DNA of 64,000 nucleotides from Nocardia niwae NBRC 108934 = DSM 45340 (GCF_001613465.1 NZ_BDCK01000020.1:1-64000), one strand, 5' to 3'. Shown: positions 1 through 9,829, counted from the first letter of the stretch. Made by a program: numbers and translations. Notes: a model not told the origin generated them from the letters alone.

Positions 1-34
1 CCCCAAGGTGTTCGAATCGATCGCCCGCGGGTAA
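1..34 (+). CDS. 3' end of an unidentified gene
   Basis: The window opens inside a reading frame that ends at TAA (32-34). Only the last residues, PKVFESIARG, are visible, which is too little to name a product. The frame is inferred from the stop codon and from the strong hairpin just after it, which looks like the terminator of this gene. Confidence 0.4.
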   Translation, partial: PKVFESIARG

Positions 35-42
35 CCACAAAA

Positions 43-90
43 AGCGGCGGACCCGGCCACGAACAGATGAGGGGGTCCGGGTCCGCCGCT
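43..90 (+). terminator. intrinsic terminator hairpin
   Basis: AGCGGCGGACCCGG (43-56) is perfectly complementary to CCGGGTCCGCCGCT (77-90), with a 20-nt loop. It begins 9 bases after the stop of the upstream partial gene. There is no U-run after it, as is usual for terminators in high-GC actinobacteria. Confidence 0.75.
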
Positions 91-276
91 CGCCTTCCCC
101 GCCCCGCCCGCATGCTCGCCGTCCCAGCACGACACGCCCGACAGCGACGCTCGAGCACACCGGATTGAACCGCGCGACGGCCCTACTCCGTTGACGAGGC
201 GGAAAGCGGCACCGGCGCAACGCCGGCCGCGCCGTCGAGCCGCCCAACGGCTCGGTCTTCGGAACGGAAACCTCAC

Positions 277-720
277 ATGACATTCGACGAACAGCTCCGC
301 ACCCGGCGAAGGGCGGTCATCGCCGCCGGTGCGGGCATCGCCGCCGCGGCGGCGGTCACCGCCTGCACCCCCTACGGCAAAGGCGATACCGCGCCGGAGA
401 CCGCGACCGCCGGAGACCGGCCGATCGACGCGGACCGGCCCGCGCACGCGCTCGCCGAGACCGCCGACATCCCCGTCGGGGGCGGCGTGATCGTCGGCGA
501 CACCGTGGTGACCCAGCCCACCGCGGGCACCTTCGTCGGGCTCTCCTCGGTGTGCACCCACGCCGGTTGCAAGGTCGCGACGGTGTCCGGCGGCACCATC
601 AACTGCGCCTGCCACGGCAGCAAGTTCGGGCTGGACGGCTCGGTGGCCGGCGGCCCGGCCACCAGACCGCTTGCGCCGAAGACCATCCGGGTCACCGGTG
701 GTTCGGTGGTGGCCGGGTGA
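277..720 (+). CDS. Rieske [2Fe-2S] protein, secreted/lipid-anchored
   Basis: A 147-residue protein with an N-terminal export signal: RTRRRAVIAAG (twin-arginine type) followed by an Ala-rich hydrophobic stretch and a lipobox-like VTAC near residue 30. The mature part is a compact Rieske fold. CTHAGC and CACHGS supply the Cys-X-His and Cys-X-X-His ligands of a 2Fe-2S cluster, followed by the usual Gly/Pro-rich end. It is probably folded and loaded with its cluster in the cytoplasm, exported by Tat and held at the membrane outer face. The redox partner is unknown; no cytochrome or oxygenase gene is adjacent. The start is ATG at 277 with only a weak GGAA upstream. It converges on the next gene with a 10-base gap. 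Confidence 0.85.
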   Translation: MTFDEQLRTRRRAVIAAGAGIAAAAAVTACTPYGKGDTAPETATAGDRPIDADRPAHALAETADIPVGGGVIVGDTVVTQPTAGTFVGLSSVCTHAGCKVATVSGGTINCACHGSKFGLDGSVAGGPATRPLAPKTIRVTGGSVVAG

Positions 721-730
721 GCCGTCCGGA

Positions 731-1198
731 TCAGGACCCGCCGAACAAGTCGGCCATCCTGCGGTCCATCTCGTCGGGCGGCACGTCCTCCACATGGGTG
801 GCCACAGTCCACCGGTGGCCCCACGGATCCTCGAAGGCGCCGCTGCGATCACCGTAGAACTGGTCGGTCATCGGTGTGAGCTCCTTCGCGCCCGCGGCCA
901 GCGCGGCGGCGAAGGCGGCGTCGGCGTCCTCGACGTACACGTACAGGTTGACCGGCGTGCCACCGACCGTCCTGGGGTCGAGGAAATCCATATCGGGCGC
1001 CGGATCGCCGAGCATGACGACCGAATTGCCGAACATCAGCTCGCAATGCGCGATCTTGCCGTCCGGACCGGGCATCCGCATGCGCTCGGTGGCGCCGAAA
1101 ACGTTCTTGTAGAAATCGATCGCCGCCGCCGCGCCGTCGATCGCCAGCCCCGGCGAGACCACCGGATAGCCGTCCGGGACGGGTTTGACATCAGACAT
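731..1198 (-). CDS. VOC-superfamily protein, PhnB/glyoxalase-like
   Basis: 155 residues with the paired beta-alpha-beta-beta-beta layout of vicinal-oxygen-chelate proteins. An N-terminal half (PGLAIDGAAAAIDFYKNVFGA, then CELMFGNSVVMLGD) is followed by a second half (VNLYVYVEDADAAFAAALAAG, then YGDRSGAFEDPWGHRW). The FYKNVFGA and FEDPWGHRW motifs are typical of the PhnB-like branch, whose members are rarely assigned a substrate. The ATG at 1198 has a good Shine-Dalgarno, GGAGG, 6 bases upstream. It stands alone, convergent with the Rieske gene. A fosfomycin- or bleomycin-binding role cannot be excluded, but nothing here points to it. Confidence 0.85.
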   Translation of the reverse strand: MSDVKPVPDGYPVVSPGLAIDGAAAAIDFYKNVFGATERMRMPGPDGKIAHCELMFGNSVVMLGDPAPDMDFLDPRTVGGTPVNLYVYVEDADAAFAAALAAGAKELTPMTDQFYGDRSGAFEDPWGHRWTVATHVEDVPPDEMDRRMADLFGGS

Positions 1199-1280
1199 GG
1201 AAAACCTCCGGTCGAGGCGTTGTGTCGGACCATGCCGAGCCTATTCCGGCGACCGGCGCAATTGGCCGGTTCCTCGGAAA

Positions 1281-2000
1281 TCAGGGACCGGCGACACCCT
1301 GCAGGCGGCGCACCTGGGCCGCGGTGAGCGCGCCGAGCACCTCGGGGTCCACTGCCTCCGGCGCGGTCACCGCGACCTGCACCAACGTGCTTCCCACCTG
1401 GACGATCGCGACCGACGAGCCGAGGCTCAGATCGTCACTGGTGGAGCGCACCTGGAAGGGGGCGGCGGCATCACCCACGGGCGGCTGGACGAGCCCGCCG
1501 ATGCGGTAGTCCACCGCGATGTCGGAGCCGTCGACACTCGTGTAGTGGGCGCAGCGCCGCAGAAGATCCTGTGCCTGGGTGAACGCGGCCGCGACCGCGC
1601 CCGGCGGGTAGCTTGCCGCGTCGATATCGATGCTGGAGAAATTCGGCCCGGCGTATTGCGTGGACGCCTGCGCCGACGCACCGGGGTATTGCGCGCCGAG
1701 CGGAGCGAGCACTTTCACGCATTCGGCCGGATTCGTCGGCGAGGAGCCGGTGGCACCCGCTCCGGTGTCGGCGGGCGATGGGAGCGCGGTGAAGCCCGCG
1801 GGCAGGTCGGTGTCGCTGAGCAATCGTTGGCGCAACCCCGCGGCGTCGGTCTCGGGACCGGTAATCACCGGGGCCGCGGTCACCACGGGCCCCAGCGGCG
1901 GAAGCTCGGGCGGTCCGGACGCGGCGCGGTCCCCCGAGCCACATCCGATGGCGACGACGAGAGGCGCGATCGCGGCCAGCAGCCCGCACGTACGGTTCAC
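1281..2000 (-). CDS. putative lipoprotein, function unknown
   Basis: 239 residues. A GTG start at 2000 overlaps the stop of the upstream gene (GTGA), so translation is probably coupled. A short hydrophobic signal ends in a lipobox (LVVAIGC, Cys about residue 20), followed by a Pro/Ala-rich spacer and a soluble domain with a few Cys residues (NPAECVKVL, LLRRCAHY), which may form a disulfide outside the cell. It resembles the large class of actinobacterial surface lipoproteins of roughly 220-250 residues, but I cannot assign a family with confidence. The coupled neighbour is also a lipoprotein, so the two may act as a pair. Confidence 0.7.
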   Translation of the reverse strand: MNRTCGLLAAIAPLVVAIGCGSGDRAASGPPELPPLGPVVTAAPVITGPETDAAGLRQRLLSDTDLPAGFTALPSPADTGAGATGSSPTNPAECVKVLAPLGAQYPGASAQASTQYAGPNFSSIDIDAASYPPGAVAAAFTQAQDLLRRCAHYTSVDGSDIAVDYRIGGLVQPPVGDAAAPFQVRSTSDDLSLGSSVAIVQVGSTLVQVAVTAPEAVDPEVLGALTAAQVRRLQGVAGP

Positions 2001-2968
2001 TCGGCCCACGACACCTGCGTATCGATCGTCTGCTGCAGCGTGCTGTCGCTGTGCGGGTCGCGGTAGGCCTGGTGACCGCCGACGGTGATGGAACCGGCCA
2101 CCGGCAGCGGCAGACCGAGATCCACCGTGATGGTGCCCGCGCCCTGCATGACGTAGTCCCGGATGTCCAGAGTCCCCGCGTTGTTCGGCAAATTCCACAC
2201 CGGCGACTTCGGCTTCTGGGTGACGTGCAGTTCGATGGTGAGCCGGTCGCCGTCGCGTTTGCTCAGCGTCGCGGTGGTCACCTGGTCGAGCAGGACGCCG
2301 CTGCTCACCTCTTGGCGCACCGTCCACACCGCGCCCTCGCCGACGGGCTCGTCGGGGAACGCGATCGACCGGTAGACGGCCTGATAGAACGCCTGCTCCA
2401 GGGCGGCGCGGGCGGTGTTGGACGCATCCGGCGCGGGCTCCAGCCGCAGTGCGGTGATCGCGCCCAGATCGCTGAGGTCGAAGCCCGCGTGCGAGCCGCC
2501 GATCTTGGTGAGCGCTTTGGCCAGCGTCGGGTCCGGCGAGGTGACCGTGCCCAGGGTCAGATCGATGCCCTCCGCCGTGGTCTGCGCGGTCATCGGGATG
2601 GTCAGCGCCGGTGTGGAGAAGTCGCGCTTGGGCTGTTCATCGATCTGCTGCTCGATGTGGTGGGCGGTGTAGAGCGTGACCCGCTGCACCGTGCCCGCCG
2701 GATACTCCGGCCGCAGCAGCGAGCGGGGCTCCGCGCCCGCCGATTCGACCGTGGCCACCGCGGCCGCGATCGGCACGGTCACTTCCTTGCCGATGCCGAG
2801 CGGCTCCGTTCCGTCGGCCTCGCCGCTGGACTCGGCGCCGTCACCGCAACCGACGCCGAAGGCGGAGAGCCCGACCGCGAGCACCATGAGCAGCACACCA
2901 GAGCGCGCGCTCCGTGCGGAGCCGGCGCTCCGATGAAGGCGGGGGGAAGACAACACCGTCACGTGCAA
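1997..2968 (-). CDS. putative lipoprotein, function unknown
   Basis: 323 residues. The N-terminus has basic residues, then a hydrophobic segment ([18 protein letters not shown]) ending in a lipobox Cys near residue 41, then an acidic Gly/Ser linker. The remainder is soluble, beta-rich and free of membrane segments. It is the first gene of a two-gene unit whose second cistron starts inside its stop codon. It is transcribed away from lspA, the lipoprotein signal peptidase that would process both products. No motif gives a function. Confidence 0.7.
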   Translation of the reverse strand: MHVTVLSSPRLHRSAGSARSARSGVLLMVLAVGLSAFGVGCGDGAESSGEADGTEPLGIGKEVTVPIAAAVATVESAGAEPRSLLRPEYPAGTVQRVTLYTAHHIEQQIDEQPKRDFSTPALTIPMTAQTTAEGIDLTLGTVTSPDPTLAKALTKIGGSHAGFDLSDLGAITALRLEPAPDASNTARAALEQAFYQAVYRSIAFPDEPVGEGAVWTVRQEVSSGVLLDQVTTATLSKRDGDRLTIELHVTQKPKSPVWNLPNNAGTLDIRDYVMQGAGTITVDLGLPLPVAGSITVGGHQAYRDPHSDSTLQQTIDTQVSWAE

Positions 2969-3096
2969 CAGGGTACGACCGATTCCTGAGTGTCAGCTGG
3001 GACATCCGGCTGTGCGCCGCTCGGCGTGCCCCGAACCCAGGGCGCGCCGGGGCGGGGCAATCGGACGCGCGCACCGGGCCTGATTCCGCTCGAGAG

Positions 3097-3696
3097 ATGA
3101 TGGTCGGTGTGAGTGACGACCGGCCGCCCGAGGAAAGCCCAGCGAACACCGCCGATCCGACGACCGCGTCGGCTCCCCCGCAGCGTCTGCGGGCGCTGCT
3201 CGTCCTCGCCGCGGTGGTGTTCGGACTGGATCTGCTCACCAAGACCCTCGCGGTGGCGAAACTGACACCGGGTGAGCCGGTATCGATCGTCGGCGACTTC
3301 GCGCGCCTGAGCCTGGTGCGCAATCCGGGTGCGGCGTTCTCCATGGCCACCGGCATGACCTGGTTGTTGACCCTGGTCGCCGCCGCCGTGGTCATCGGCG
3401 TGGTGCGCATCGGCCGCACCCTGCGCTCCCTGTGGTGGGCGATCGGACTGGGCATGGTGCTCGGCGGGGCGCTGGGTAACCTGGTGGACCGGCTGTTCCG
3501 CGCGCCCGGCCCGCTGCAGGGCCACGTGGTGGATTTCGTCGCCATCGGCTGGTGGCCGGTGTTCAACGTGGCGGACTCCGCCATCGTGTGCGGCGCGATC
3601 CTGCTGGTCGTGCTCACCGTGTTCGGCTTCGAACCGAACGGCACCCGAGTGGGCCACGGCAAGACCGGCGGCGCGAGCGAGGGCAGCGCGGCATGA
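3097..3696 (+). CDS. lspA: lipoprotein signal peptidase LspA (signal peptidase II)
   Basis: A 199-residue integral membrane aspartic protease that cleaves the signal peptide of diacylglyceryl-modified prolipoproteins. Four hydrophobic segments are visible. Family signatures are NPGAAFS, the catalytic GNLVDR (Asp about 131) and FNVADSAI (Asp about 160). The N-terminus carries an extra ~30-residue hydrophilic stretch, as in mycobacterial LspA. The start is ambiguous: ATG ATG at 3097 or GTG at 3109, in the same frame. The stop overlaps the next gene's ATG (ATGA). The lspA-RluD pair, with dinB and ileS nearby, is the arrangement known in mycobacteria (Rv1536-Rv1540). Confidence 0.95.
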   Translation: MMVGVSDDRPPEESPANTADPTTASAPPQRLRALLVLAAVVFGLDLLTKTLAVAKLTPGEPVSIVGDFARLSLVRNPGAAFSMATGMTWLLTLVAAAVVIGVVRIGRTLRSLWWAIGLGMVLGGALGNLVDRLFRAPGPLQGHVVDFVAIGWWPVFNVADSAIVCGAILLVVLTVFGFEPNGTRVGHGKTGGASEGSAA

Positions 3697-4619
3697 GGGA
3701 GACCAGGACCATGCCCGTCCCCGACGGGCTCGACGGCATGCGCGTCGACGCGGGCCTGGCCCGCCTGCTCGGCCTGTCGCGCACCGCGGTGGCCGCGCTC
3801 GCCGAGGAAGGCTCGGTGCAGCTCGACGGCATCGCCGCGGGCAAATCCGACCGGCTGACCGCGGGAGCCTGGCTCGAGGTGATCTTCCCCGAACCGAAGC
3901 GGGAGCTGACCATCGAGGCCGAGCCGGTGGAGGGCATGAAGATCCTCTACGCCGACGACGACATCGTCGCAGTGGACAAGCCGGTCGGCGTGGCGGCGCA
4001 CACCGGCGTCGGCTGGAGCGGGCCCACCGTGGTGGGCGGCCTGGCCGCGGCCGGGTACCGCATCTCCACCTCGGGAGCCCACGAACGGCAGGGCATCGTG
4101 CACCGCTTGGACGTCGGCACCTCCGGAGTGATGGTGGTCGCGCAATCCGAGCACGCCTACACGGTGCTCAAGCGCGCGTTCAAGCAGCGCACCGTCGACA
4201 AGCGGTATCACGCCTTGGTGCAGGGCCACCCGGATCCGAGCAGCGGCACCATCGACGCCCCGATCGGCCGGGCCCGCGGCAACGACTGGAAGTTCGCCGT
4301 CACCGCCGACGGGAGGCCCAGCGTCACCCACTACGACACCGTCGAGGCGTTCCACGCCGCCAGCCTGCTCGACATCCACCTGGAGACCGGCCGCACCCAC
4401 CAGATCCGGGTGCACTTCTCCGCGATTCGTCACCCCTGCTGCGGCGATCTCACCTACGGCGCCGACCCGCGCCTGGCCGAGCGGCTCGGGCTGCAACGCC
4501 AGTGGCTGCACGCCCGGTCACTGGGCTTCCAGCACCCCGCCGACGGCCGCTATCTGGAGATCACCAGCGAATACCCCGACGATCTGACACACGCGCTGGA
4601 CGTCCTGCGCGATGCCTGA
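3693..4619 (+). CDS. RluA/RluD-family 23S rRNA pseudouridine synthase
   Basis: 308 residues starting at the ATG that overlaps the lspA stop. An N-terminal S4 RNA-binding domain ([25 protein letters not shown]) is followed by the catalytic domain with HRLDVGTSG (catalytic Asp about 140), the KRYHALVQG strand and [12 protein letters not shown]. It converts specific uridines of large-subunit rRNA (RluD: helix 69) to pseudouridine in the cytoplasm. The exact target uridines cannot be told from sequence; position after lspA favours the RluD type. The end overlaps the next gene by 8 bases. Confidence 0.93.
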   Translation: MRETRTMPVPDGLDGMRVDAGLARLLGLSRTAVAALAEEGSVQLDGIAAGKSDRLTAGAWLEVIFPEPKRELTIEAEPVEGMKILYADDDIVAVDKPVGVAAHTGVGWSGPTVVGGLAAAGYRISTSGAHERQGIVHRLDVGTSGVMVVAQSEHAYTVLKRAFKQRTVDKRYHALVQGHPDPSSGTIDAPIGRARGNDWKFAVTADGRPSVTHYDTVEAFHAASLLDIHLETGRTHQIRVHFSAIRHPCCGDLTYGADPRLAERLGLQRQWLHARSLGFQHPADGRYLEITSEYPDDLTHALDVLRDA

Positions 4620-5277
4620 GCGCCGGGTGCCGCCGTGGCGCGGGATCGTCCTGGGCGCGACGGCGCTCGCGCTGATCGTGCTGGTCTTCGCGCTGGGCGC
4701 GGTGCAGCAGCCGTATCGCGCCGCGGTGGCCACCGACCGGCTCGGGCCCGACCAGGGCGAGCAGGTCGCGGACTACCTCGCCCGAGCTCGCGATTCGCTG
4801 AACGCCGACGGTGACGAACCGCGCTGGGCGCTGGTGTCGTTCACCGAATCCTCCGTTCCCGGCGGCATTCCCGCACACAACGGCGGCTTGCGCGTCTCCC
4901 AGGTGCTCTACCGGGTGCCGATCGACCGCGTGCAGACGCCGCTGGTGGCCGTGCCCGTACCGGAAGGTGTCGCCGCAGCGGTCGATTCGGCGCGCGACGC
5001 GGCCTGGCTGCTGCCCCACCCCGCCGACGATCGCGCCGCTCGGGTGATCGCGTTCTCCGCTGCCCGGCTGCGGGACGGCTGCGGTTGCGTCGTCGGGCTC
5101 GTCGTCCGCGGCTCCCCGGCGCGGTTGCGGGACCTGGCCGGGCAGAACGGCATCCGCGCGGTCCAGGCGCTGCCCGCCGACGCGGTGGCGGGCAGTTTCG
5201 CGGTGGCGCCGCTGCTGCCCGAGCACCGCGACGTCGTCGCGCCCGGCCCCGACGACGGAGCGGTCCCGCGGCCGTGA
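4612..5277 (+). CDS. conserved membrane-anchored protein of unknown function
   Basis: 221 residues with one N-terminal transmembrane segment (about 9-31) and an extracytoplasmic remainder rich in Ala, Arg and Val. A CGC pair (DGCGCVVG, about residue 160) lies in a beta-like segment. The ATG at 4612 lies inside the end of the pseudouridine synthase gene, so it is the third gene of the lspA operon. I do not recognise a family. Its position suggests an envelope role, but that is only inference from context. Confidence 0.7.
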   Translation: MPERRVPPWRGIVLGATALALIVLVFALGAVQQPYRAAVATDRLGPDQGEQVADYLARARDSLNADGDEPRWALVSFTESSVPGGIPAHNGGLRVSQVLYRVPIDRVQTPLVAVPVPEGVAAAVDSARDAAWLLPHPADDRAARVIAFSAARLRDGCGCVVGLVVRGSPARLRDLAGQNGIRAVQALPADAVAGSFAVAPLLPEHRDVVAPGPDDGAVPRP

Positions 5278-5289
5278 GCGCGCGGGCGC

Positions 5290-6108
5290 TCAGTCCGGCA
5301 GGGTGACCACGCCGTCGAGGTAGCGGCGGCACCGCCCGAACAGCAGCACACGCTGGCCCGCCAGTTCACAGCGCAGGCTGCCGCCCCGGCGCGAGAGCTG
5401 CCTGGCCCGCAGTTCGGTGCGGCCGAGCTGCTCGCTCCACAGCGGAACCAGCTGAGCGTGCGCGGATCCGGTCACCGGATCCTCCGGGACGCCCACGCCC
5501 GGGCCGAAGAAACGGGAGACGAAATCGACCGAGTCGCCGGGGGCGGTGACGATCGCGGCGCGCGGCAACGCGGGGAACGCCGACAGCACCGGCGCGGCGT
5601 CGCGCACCTCCTGTTCGGTCGCCACGACGATCACCTCGTCGGTGCCGGAATACGCGCGCACCGGACGCACCCCGAGCGCCGCGACCAGCGCCGGGTCGGG
5701 CTGCACGGGAATGCTCGGGACGACCGGCAGGTCGAGGACGAACTCGTCGTCGTCGGTGCGGTCGACGTGCAGCCAGCCGCTGCGGGTGTAGAAACTCACC
5801 CGGTCCTCGCCGGGATGCATGTCGACCAGAATCTGCGCGGCGCTGGCCAGCGTGGCGTGCCCGCACAGCGCCACCTCCACCTTCGGCGTGAACCACCGCA
5901 GGTGGAAAGCGGGCCACTCGCCCGGCGGCACGCCCGCCTCGGGAGGTAACCGCGAGGTATAGAACGCGGTTTCGGCGAGGTTGTTCTCCTCGGCCAGCTG
6001 TTGCAGCAACGCATCCGGCAGCCACGACGGGAGCGGCATCACCGCGGCCGGGTTGCCCGAGAACGGTGCGTCGGCGAACGCGTCGATCTGGTGCAGCAGT
6101 ACCTCCAT
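5290..6108 (-). CDS. PhzF-family isomerase/epimerase-like protein
   Basis: 272 residues with the two-lobed PhzF/diaminopimelate-epimerase fold. Markers are the opening HQIDAFADAPFSGNPAAV, the ENNLAETAF motif carrying the family's catalytic Glu (about 46), LRWFTPKVEVALCGHATLA, and EDPVTGSAHAQLVPLWS near the end. Most such proteins outside phenazine clusters have no known substrate, and no phenazine genes are present. The start is ATG at 6108 with TGGAG 7 bases upstream, preferred over an in-frame upstream start. It converges with the lspA operon. Confidence 0.88.
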   Translation of the reverse strand: MEVLLHQIDAFADAPFSGNPAAVMPLPSWLPDALLQQLAEENNLAETAFYTSRLPPEAGVPPGEWPAFHLRWFTPKVEVALCGHATLASAAQILVDMHPGEDRVSFYTRSGWLHVDRTDDDEFVLDLPVVPSIPVQPDPALVAALGVRPVRAYSGTDEVIVVATEQEVRDAAPVLSAFPALPRAAIVTAPGDSVDFVSRFFGPGVGVPEDPVTGSAHAQLVPLWSEQLGRTELRARQLSRRGGSLRCELAGQRVLLFGRCRRYLDGVVTLPD

Positions 6109-6189
6109 AATCTCCAGAAGGTACTCCAACTCTGAATGGCCGCTTCGCACAAGGCTTCTCGTGGCGCGGCGAGTCAGGCGTCCAGTCTG

Positions 6190-8613
6190 TCAGGCGGCCC
6201 CGCCGGGCGAGCTCGGCAGCAGTTGCCGCTCGTCGCCGAGCAGCGCCGCGCTCACCCACCACGCCGCCTCGACCAGCACGATGCCCACCACGCCGCAGGC
6301 CACCGCCGCGCCGGTGAGCGTGAGGTCGGAGGGATCGAGTTTGAAGAACTCCCGGGTGAACGGCACGGTGAACAAGAAGACGTACGCCGCCACCGACACC
6401 GCGATCAGCACGACTTTCCACCAGACGTACGGCCGCGCGACGATCGCCAGCACCCACACCGCGATCATGATCAGCGTGATGAGGGCGGTGGTGCCCGCCT
6501 GTACCTTCTGCTGCTCGGTGGCATCCGGACCCGCGTAGGCGATCAGGTACGCGACGAAGGTGGCCGCGCCGATCACCACGCCCGACGGGATGGCCAACCG
6601 CATGACGCGCCCGACGAAACCCGTACGGGCTCGCTCGTTGTTGGGCGCGAGCGAGAGGACGAACGCCGGGATGCCGATGGTGAACCAGGCCGCGATCGTG
6701 ACGTGGCGCGGCAGGAACGGATACCCGATGGGCTCGTAGTCGAAGATCTGGGAACCGATCCCGGCGACGCCGACCAGAAAGGCGAGCAGGACGGAGTACA
6801 CGGTCTTGGTGAGGAACAGATTCGAGACGCGCTCGATGTTGCCGATCACCCGGCGCCCCTCACCGACCACGTACGGCAGTGTGGCGAACTTGTTGTCCAG
6901 CAGGACGATCTGCGCCACCGCCCTGGTCGCGGGGCTGCCCGAGCCCATCGCCACGCCGATGTCCGAATCCTTCAACGCCAGAACGTCGTTGACTCCGTCG
7001 CCGGTCATCGCCACGGTGTGCCCGCGCGACTGCAGCGCCGCCACCATCGCGCGCTTCTGATCCGGACGGACCCGCCCGAAGGTGGTGTTCCCGTCCAGCA
7101 CGCCGGCCAGTCCGTCGCGGTCTCCCGGCAACTCGCGCGCGTCGATCGGGTGCTCGCCGCCCGGCAGATCGAGCGAGGAGGCCACCGCGCCGACCGAGAC
7201 GGCGTTGTCACCGGAGATCACCTTGATCGCCACGTGCTGGCTCGCGAAGTAGTCGAGTGTGTCGCGAGCGTCCGGTCGCACCTTCTGCTCCAGTACGACC
7301 AGCGCGGCGGGGCGTACGACGCCGGGGGCGTCGGCCGCGTCCACCGCACGGTCGCCGCGCGCCAGCAACAGCACGCGCAGACCGGAGGCGCCGAGCTCCT
7401 CGGCAACCCGCGCGTCCGCGGAGCCCGGGTCAAGCAGCACGTCCGGCGCGCCGAGCAGCCAGTCGCCGTGCTCACCGTAGGAGCAGCCGCTCCACTTCTT
7501 GGCCGAGGAGAACGGCGCGACGGCGGTGCGCTGCCAGCCGGGACCGTCCGGCAGGGCCTCGGCGATCGCCTGCACGCTCGCGTTGGGACGCGGATCGTCG
7601 GCGGCGAGCGCGGCCAGCGCCGCACGCACCTCGGCGTCGTCGAAGGTGTGCAGGGTCTTCAGGTCCGACAGCCGCATGCCGTTCTCGGTCAGGGTGCCGG
7701 TCTTGTCCGCGCACACCACGTCCACCCGGGCCAGTCCCTCGATCGCGGGCAGCTCCTGCACCAGGCACTGGTGCCGGCCCAGCCGCACCACGCCGACGGC
7801 GAACGCGATCGACGTCATCAGCACCAGCCCCTCCGGCACCATCGGCACCAGCGCGGCCACCATGCCGGTGACGGCGGGCCGCCACGACTCCCCGCTGGAG
7901 ACCAACTGGTTGTAGATGCTCAGCAGGCCCGCGGGAATCAGCAGATAGGTGATGAACTTCAGGATCTTGTCGATACCGGTGCGCAGCTCGGAGTGCACCA
8001 GGGTGAACTTGCTCGCCTCCTCGGCCAGCTGCGCCGCGTAGGCGTCGCGGCCCACCTTCGTCGCCCGGTACGCGCCGGACCCGGACACCACGTAGCTGCC
8101 CGACATCACCGTGGCGCCGACGCCTTTGTCGATCGGGTCGGCCTCGCCGGTGAGCAACGACTCGTCCACCTCGAGCTGCGCGGATTCCTCGACCGTGCCG
8201 TCCACCACGATCTGATCGCCGGGACCGAGTTCGATCAGGTCGTCGAGCACCACCTCGTGCGGCGCGACTTCGACGGCAGTGCCGTCCCGGCGGACGGTCG
8301 GCTTGGCCTGGCTCACGATGGCCAGCTCGTCGAGGGTGCGTTTGGCGCGGATCTCCTGGATGATGCCGACCGCGCTGTTGGCGACGATCAGCAGGCCGAA
8401 CATGCCGTCGATGATCGATCCGGTGGCCAGCACCAGCACGAACAGGACACCGAGGATGGCGTTGATCCGCGTGAAGACGTTCGCGCGCACGATGTCGCGG
8501 ACCGAGCGGCTCGCCCGATCCGGGACGTCGTTGGTCAGACCGTCGCGGCGGCGTTGCTCGACTTCGGCCGCGGTCAGTCCGGTGGCGCCGGACGCCTGCA
8601 CGGTAATCGACAT
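6190..8613 (-). CDS. ctpE: P-type cation ATPase, CtpE-like
   Basis: A membrane transporter of 807 residues. It has N-terminal cytoplasmic sequence, transmembrane pair M1-M2, an actuator domain with TGEADP (about 153), and M4 with [11 protein letters not shown]. The phosphorylation loop [10 protein letters not shown] follows (Asp about 303), then the hinge [18 protein letters not shown] (about 534), and a six-helix C-terminal block. There is no N-terminal metal-binding Cys motif, arguing against a Cu or Zn pump. PEGL in M4 and the overall plan match CtpE, which in mycobacteria takes up Ca2+; the ion here is inferred. ATG at 8613 was chosen; an in-frame start at 8634 adds 7 residues. It is divergent from rarD with a 36-base gap. 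Confidence 0.85.
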   Translation of the reverse strand: MSITVQASGATGLTAAEVEQRRRDGLTNDVPDRASRSVRDIVRANVFTRINAILGVLFVLVLATGSIIDGMFGLLIVANSAVGIIQEIRAKRTLDELAIVSQAKPTVRRDGTAVEVAPHEVVLDDLIELGPGDQIVVDGTVEESAQLEVDESLLTGEADPIDKGVGATVMSGSYVVSGSGAYRATKVGRDAYAAQLAEEASKFTLVHSELRTGIDKILKFITYLLIPAGLLSIYNQLVSSGESWRPAVTGMVAALVPMVPEGLVLMTSIAFAVGVVRLGRHQCLVQELPAIEGLARVDVVCADKTGTLTENGMRLSDLKTLHTFDDAEVRAALAALAADDPRPNASVQAIAEALPDGPGWQRTAVAPFSSAKKWSGCSYGEHGDWLLGAPDVLLDPGSADARVAEELGASGLRVLLLARGDRAVDAADAPGVVRPAALVVLEQKVRPDARDTLDYFASQHVAIKVISGDNAVSVGAVASSLDLPGGEHPIDARELPGDRDGLAGVLDGNTTFGRVRPDQKRAMVAALQSRGHTVAMTGDGVNDVLALKDSDIGVAMGSGSPATRAVAQIVLLDNKFATLPYVVGEGRRVIGNIERVSNLFLTKTVYSVLLAFLVGVAGIGSQIFDYEPIGYPFLPRHVTIAAWFTIGIPAFVLSLAPNNERARTGFVGRVMRLAIPSGVVIGAATFVAYLIAYAGPDATEQQKVQAGTTALITLIMIAVWVLAIVARPYVWWKVVLIAVSVAAYVFLFTVPFTREFFKLDPSDLTLTGAAVACGVVGIVLVEAAWWVSAALLGDERQLLPSSPGGAA

Positions 8614-8649
8614 GACCGCAAGGCTACGGGACAACTACGTTCGTAGATC

Positions 8650-9591
8650 GTGCGGCGAAGCAGGTCCATCCCCGGTGTGGCGTTCGGAGCGAGCGCGTAC
8701 TTCTTGTGGGGACTGTTCCCCGCGTTCTTCGGCTTGCTGGCGTTCGCCGGCCCGGGGGAGGTGGTGGCGCAGCGGATCGTCTGGACGCTGGTCGTCGTGC
8801 TCGCGGTGCTCGCCGTGAGCGGGCGGATCCGCGAATTGCGCGGCATCGGCGCCCGCGTCTGGCGACTGGCGGCCGTCGCCTCCGCCGCGATCGCGCTCAA
8901 CTGGGGCGTGTACGTCTACGGGGTCACCTCGGGTCACGTCGTGGAGTGCGCGCTCGGCTACTTCATCAATCCGCTGGTCACCGTGGTGTTCGGTGTGGTG
9001 CTCTTCCGTGAGCGGCTGACCGGCGCCCAATGGGCCGCCCTCGGGCTCGGTGCGGCCGCGGTGGCCGTGCTCACCGTCGACTACGGCAGACCACCGCTCA
9101 TCGCCCTGGCCCTGGCCTGTTCCTTCGCCACCTACGGCCTGGTGAAGAAGGTGATCCCGCTGGACGCGCTGCGCGGCATCGCGGCCGAGGGCATCGTCGC
9201 CGCGCCCTTCGCGCTGGCGTTCGCGATCGTCCTCGCGCTCGCCGGGCACAGCGAATTCGCCTCCGGTCCAGCGCATACCGCCCTGATGGTGGCCACCGGA
9301 CCGGTCACTCTGGTTCCGCTGCTGCTGTTCGCCGTCGCGGCCCAGCGAGTCGCGCTGTCCACCATGGGCCTGCTGCAATACCTCACCCCCGCCCTCCAGA
9401 TGGCGTGGGGCGTCGCGGTCGCGCACGAGCCGATGCCCGCCTCCCGATGGGCCGGCTTCGCCCTCATCTGGGCGGCGCTGGCGATCTTCACCGCCGACGC
9501 GCTGCGCCGAGCCGGACGCGCGCGGCACAGGTCGCGCCCGGTCACCGCCGAATCCGGCACTCACGCGAACGAAACGCAGTCCCCGGCGTGA
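8650..9591 (+). CDS. rarD: RarD/EamA-family permease
   Basis: 313 residues with about ten hydrophobic helices in two EamA-like halves. The start (GVAFGASAYFLWGLFPAFF) and GVYVYGVTSGHVVECALGYF are typical of RarD, the 'chloramphenicol-sensitive protein' group of drug/metabolite transporters. The substrate of RarD proteins is not firmly established. It starts with GTG at 8650 very close to the divergent ctpE-like gene. The stop overlaps a possible small downstream gene (GTGA). Confidence 0.88.
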   Translation: MRRSRSIPGVAFGASAYFLWGLFPAFFGLLAFAGPGEVVAQRIVWTLVVVLAVLAVSGRIRELRGIGARVWRLAAVASAAIALNWGVYVYGVTSGHVVECALGYFINPLVTVVFGVVLFRERLTGAQWAALGLGAAAVAVLTVDYGRPPLIALALACSFATYGLVKKVIPLDALRGIAAEGIVAAPFALAFAIVLALAGHSEFASGPAHTALMVATGPVTLVPLLLFAVAAQRVALSTMGLLQYLTPALQMAWGVAVAHEPMPASRWAGFALIWAALAIFTADALRRAGRARHRSRPVTAESGTHANETQSPA

Positions 9592-9743
9592 AGTCGCCGA
9601 CATCATGCCGATACCCCGGCGGCCAGTGGGCGCCCGCCTCGGACGTCCTTCGAGAACTCGTTCGCCTCGGCCCGGATACCACGAGTCTGCGAGAGGAATT
9701 GCGCGAGACCCTGACCGACACCACGAATGACCTGCCGTGGTGA
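9588..9743 (+). CDS. possible small protein, 51 residues
   Basis: A GTG start at 9588 overlaps the rarD stop (GTGA), the coupling used throughout this genome. The product is hydrophilic and acidic toward its C-terminus (LREELRETLTDTTNDLPW), without a signal or membrane segment. Third-position GC is about 76 %, lower than in surrounding genes but above random expectation for some frames. No family is recognised. The C-terminal style is reminiscent of small antitoxins, but no toxin gene is adjacent. Evidence for it being real is the overlap alone. Confidence 0.35.
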   Translation: MKSPTSCRYPGGQWAPASDVLRELVRLGPDTTSLREELRETLTDTTNDLPW

Positions 9744-9803
9744 ACAGTCAACGCGTGCTGGCCGATACGTGCACAGCTTGTGAAGATCTGTCGGAAATGG
9801 TCG

Positions 9804-9829
9804 CAGAAGTGTCGGATCCGACACTTCTG
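9804..9829. promoter_or_regulatory. perfect 26-bp palindrome, probable repressor operator
   Basis: CAGAAGTGTCGGA followed directly by its exact reverse complement (centre 9816/9817). No T-run follows, and it lies upstream of a gene rather than after one. It overlaps the expected -35 of the promoter whose -10 is TAGCGT at 9848-9853. This suggests an operator for a dimeric TetR-type repressor; no regulator gene is next to it. Confidence 0.7.

Noticed and set aside
6136..8646. An 836-codon open frame on the plus strand across the P-type ATPase gene
   Set aside because: It is antisense to a protein with all P-type ATPase motifs, is extremely Arg/His/Gly-rich, and arises from the high GC content. 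Many similar antisense frames over the mur, fts and ileS genes were discarded for the same reason.
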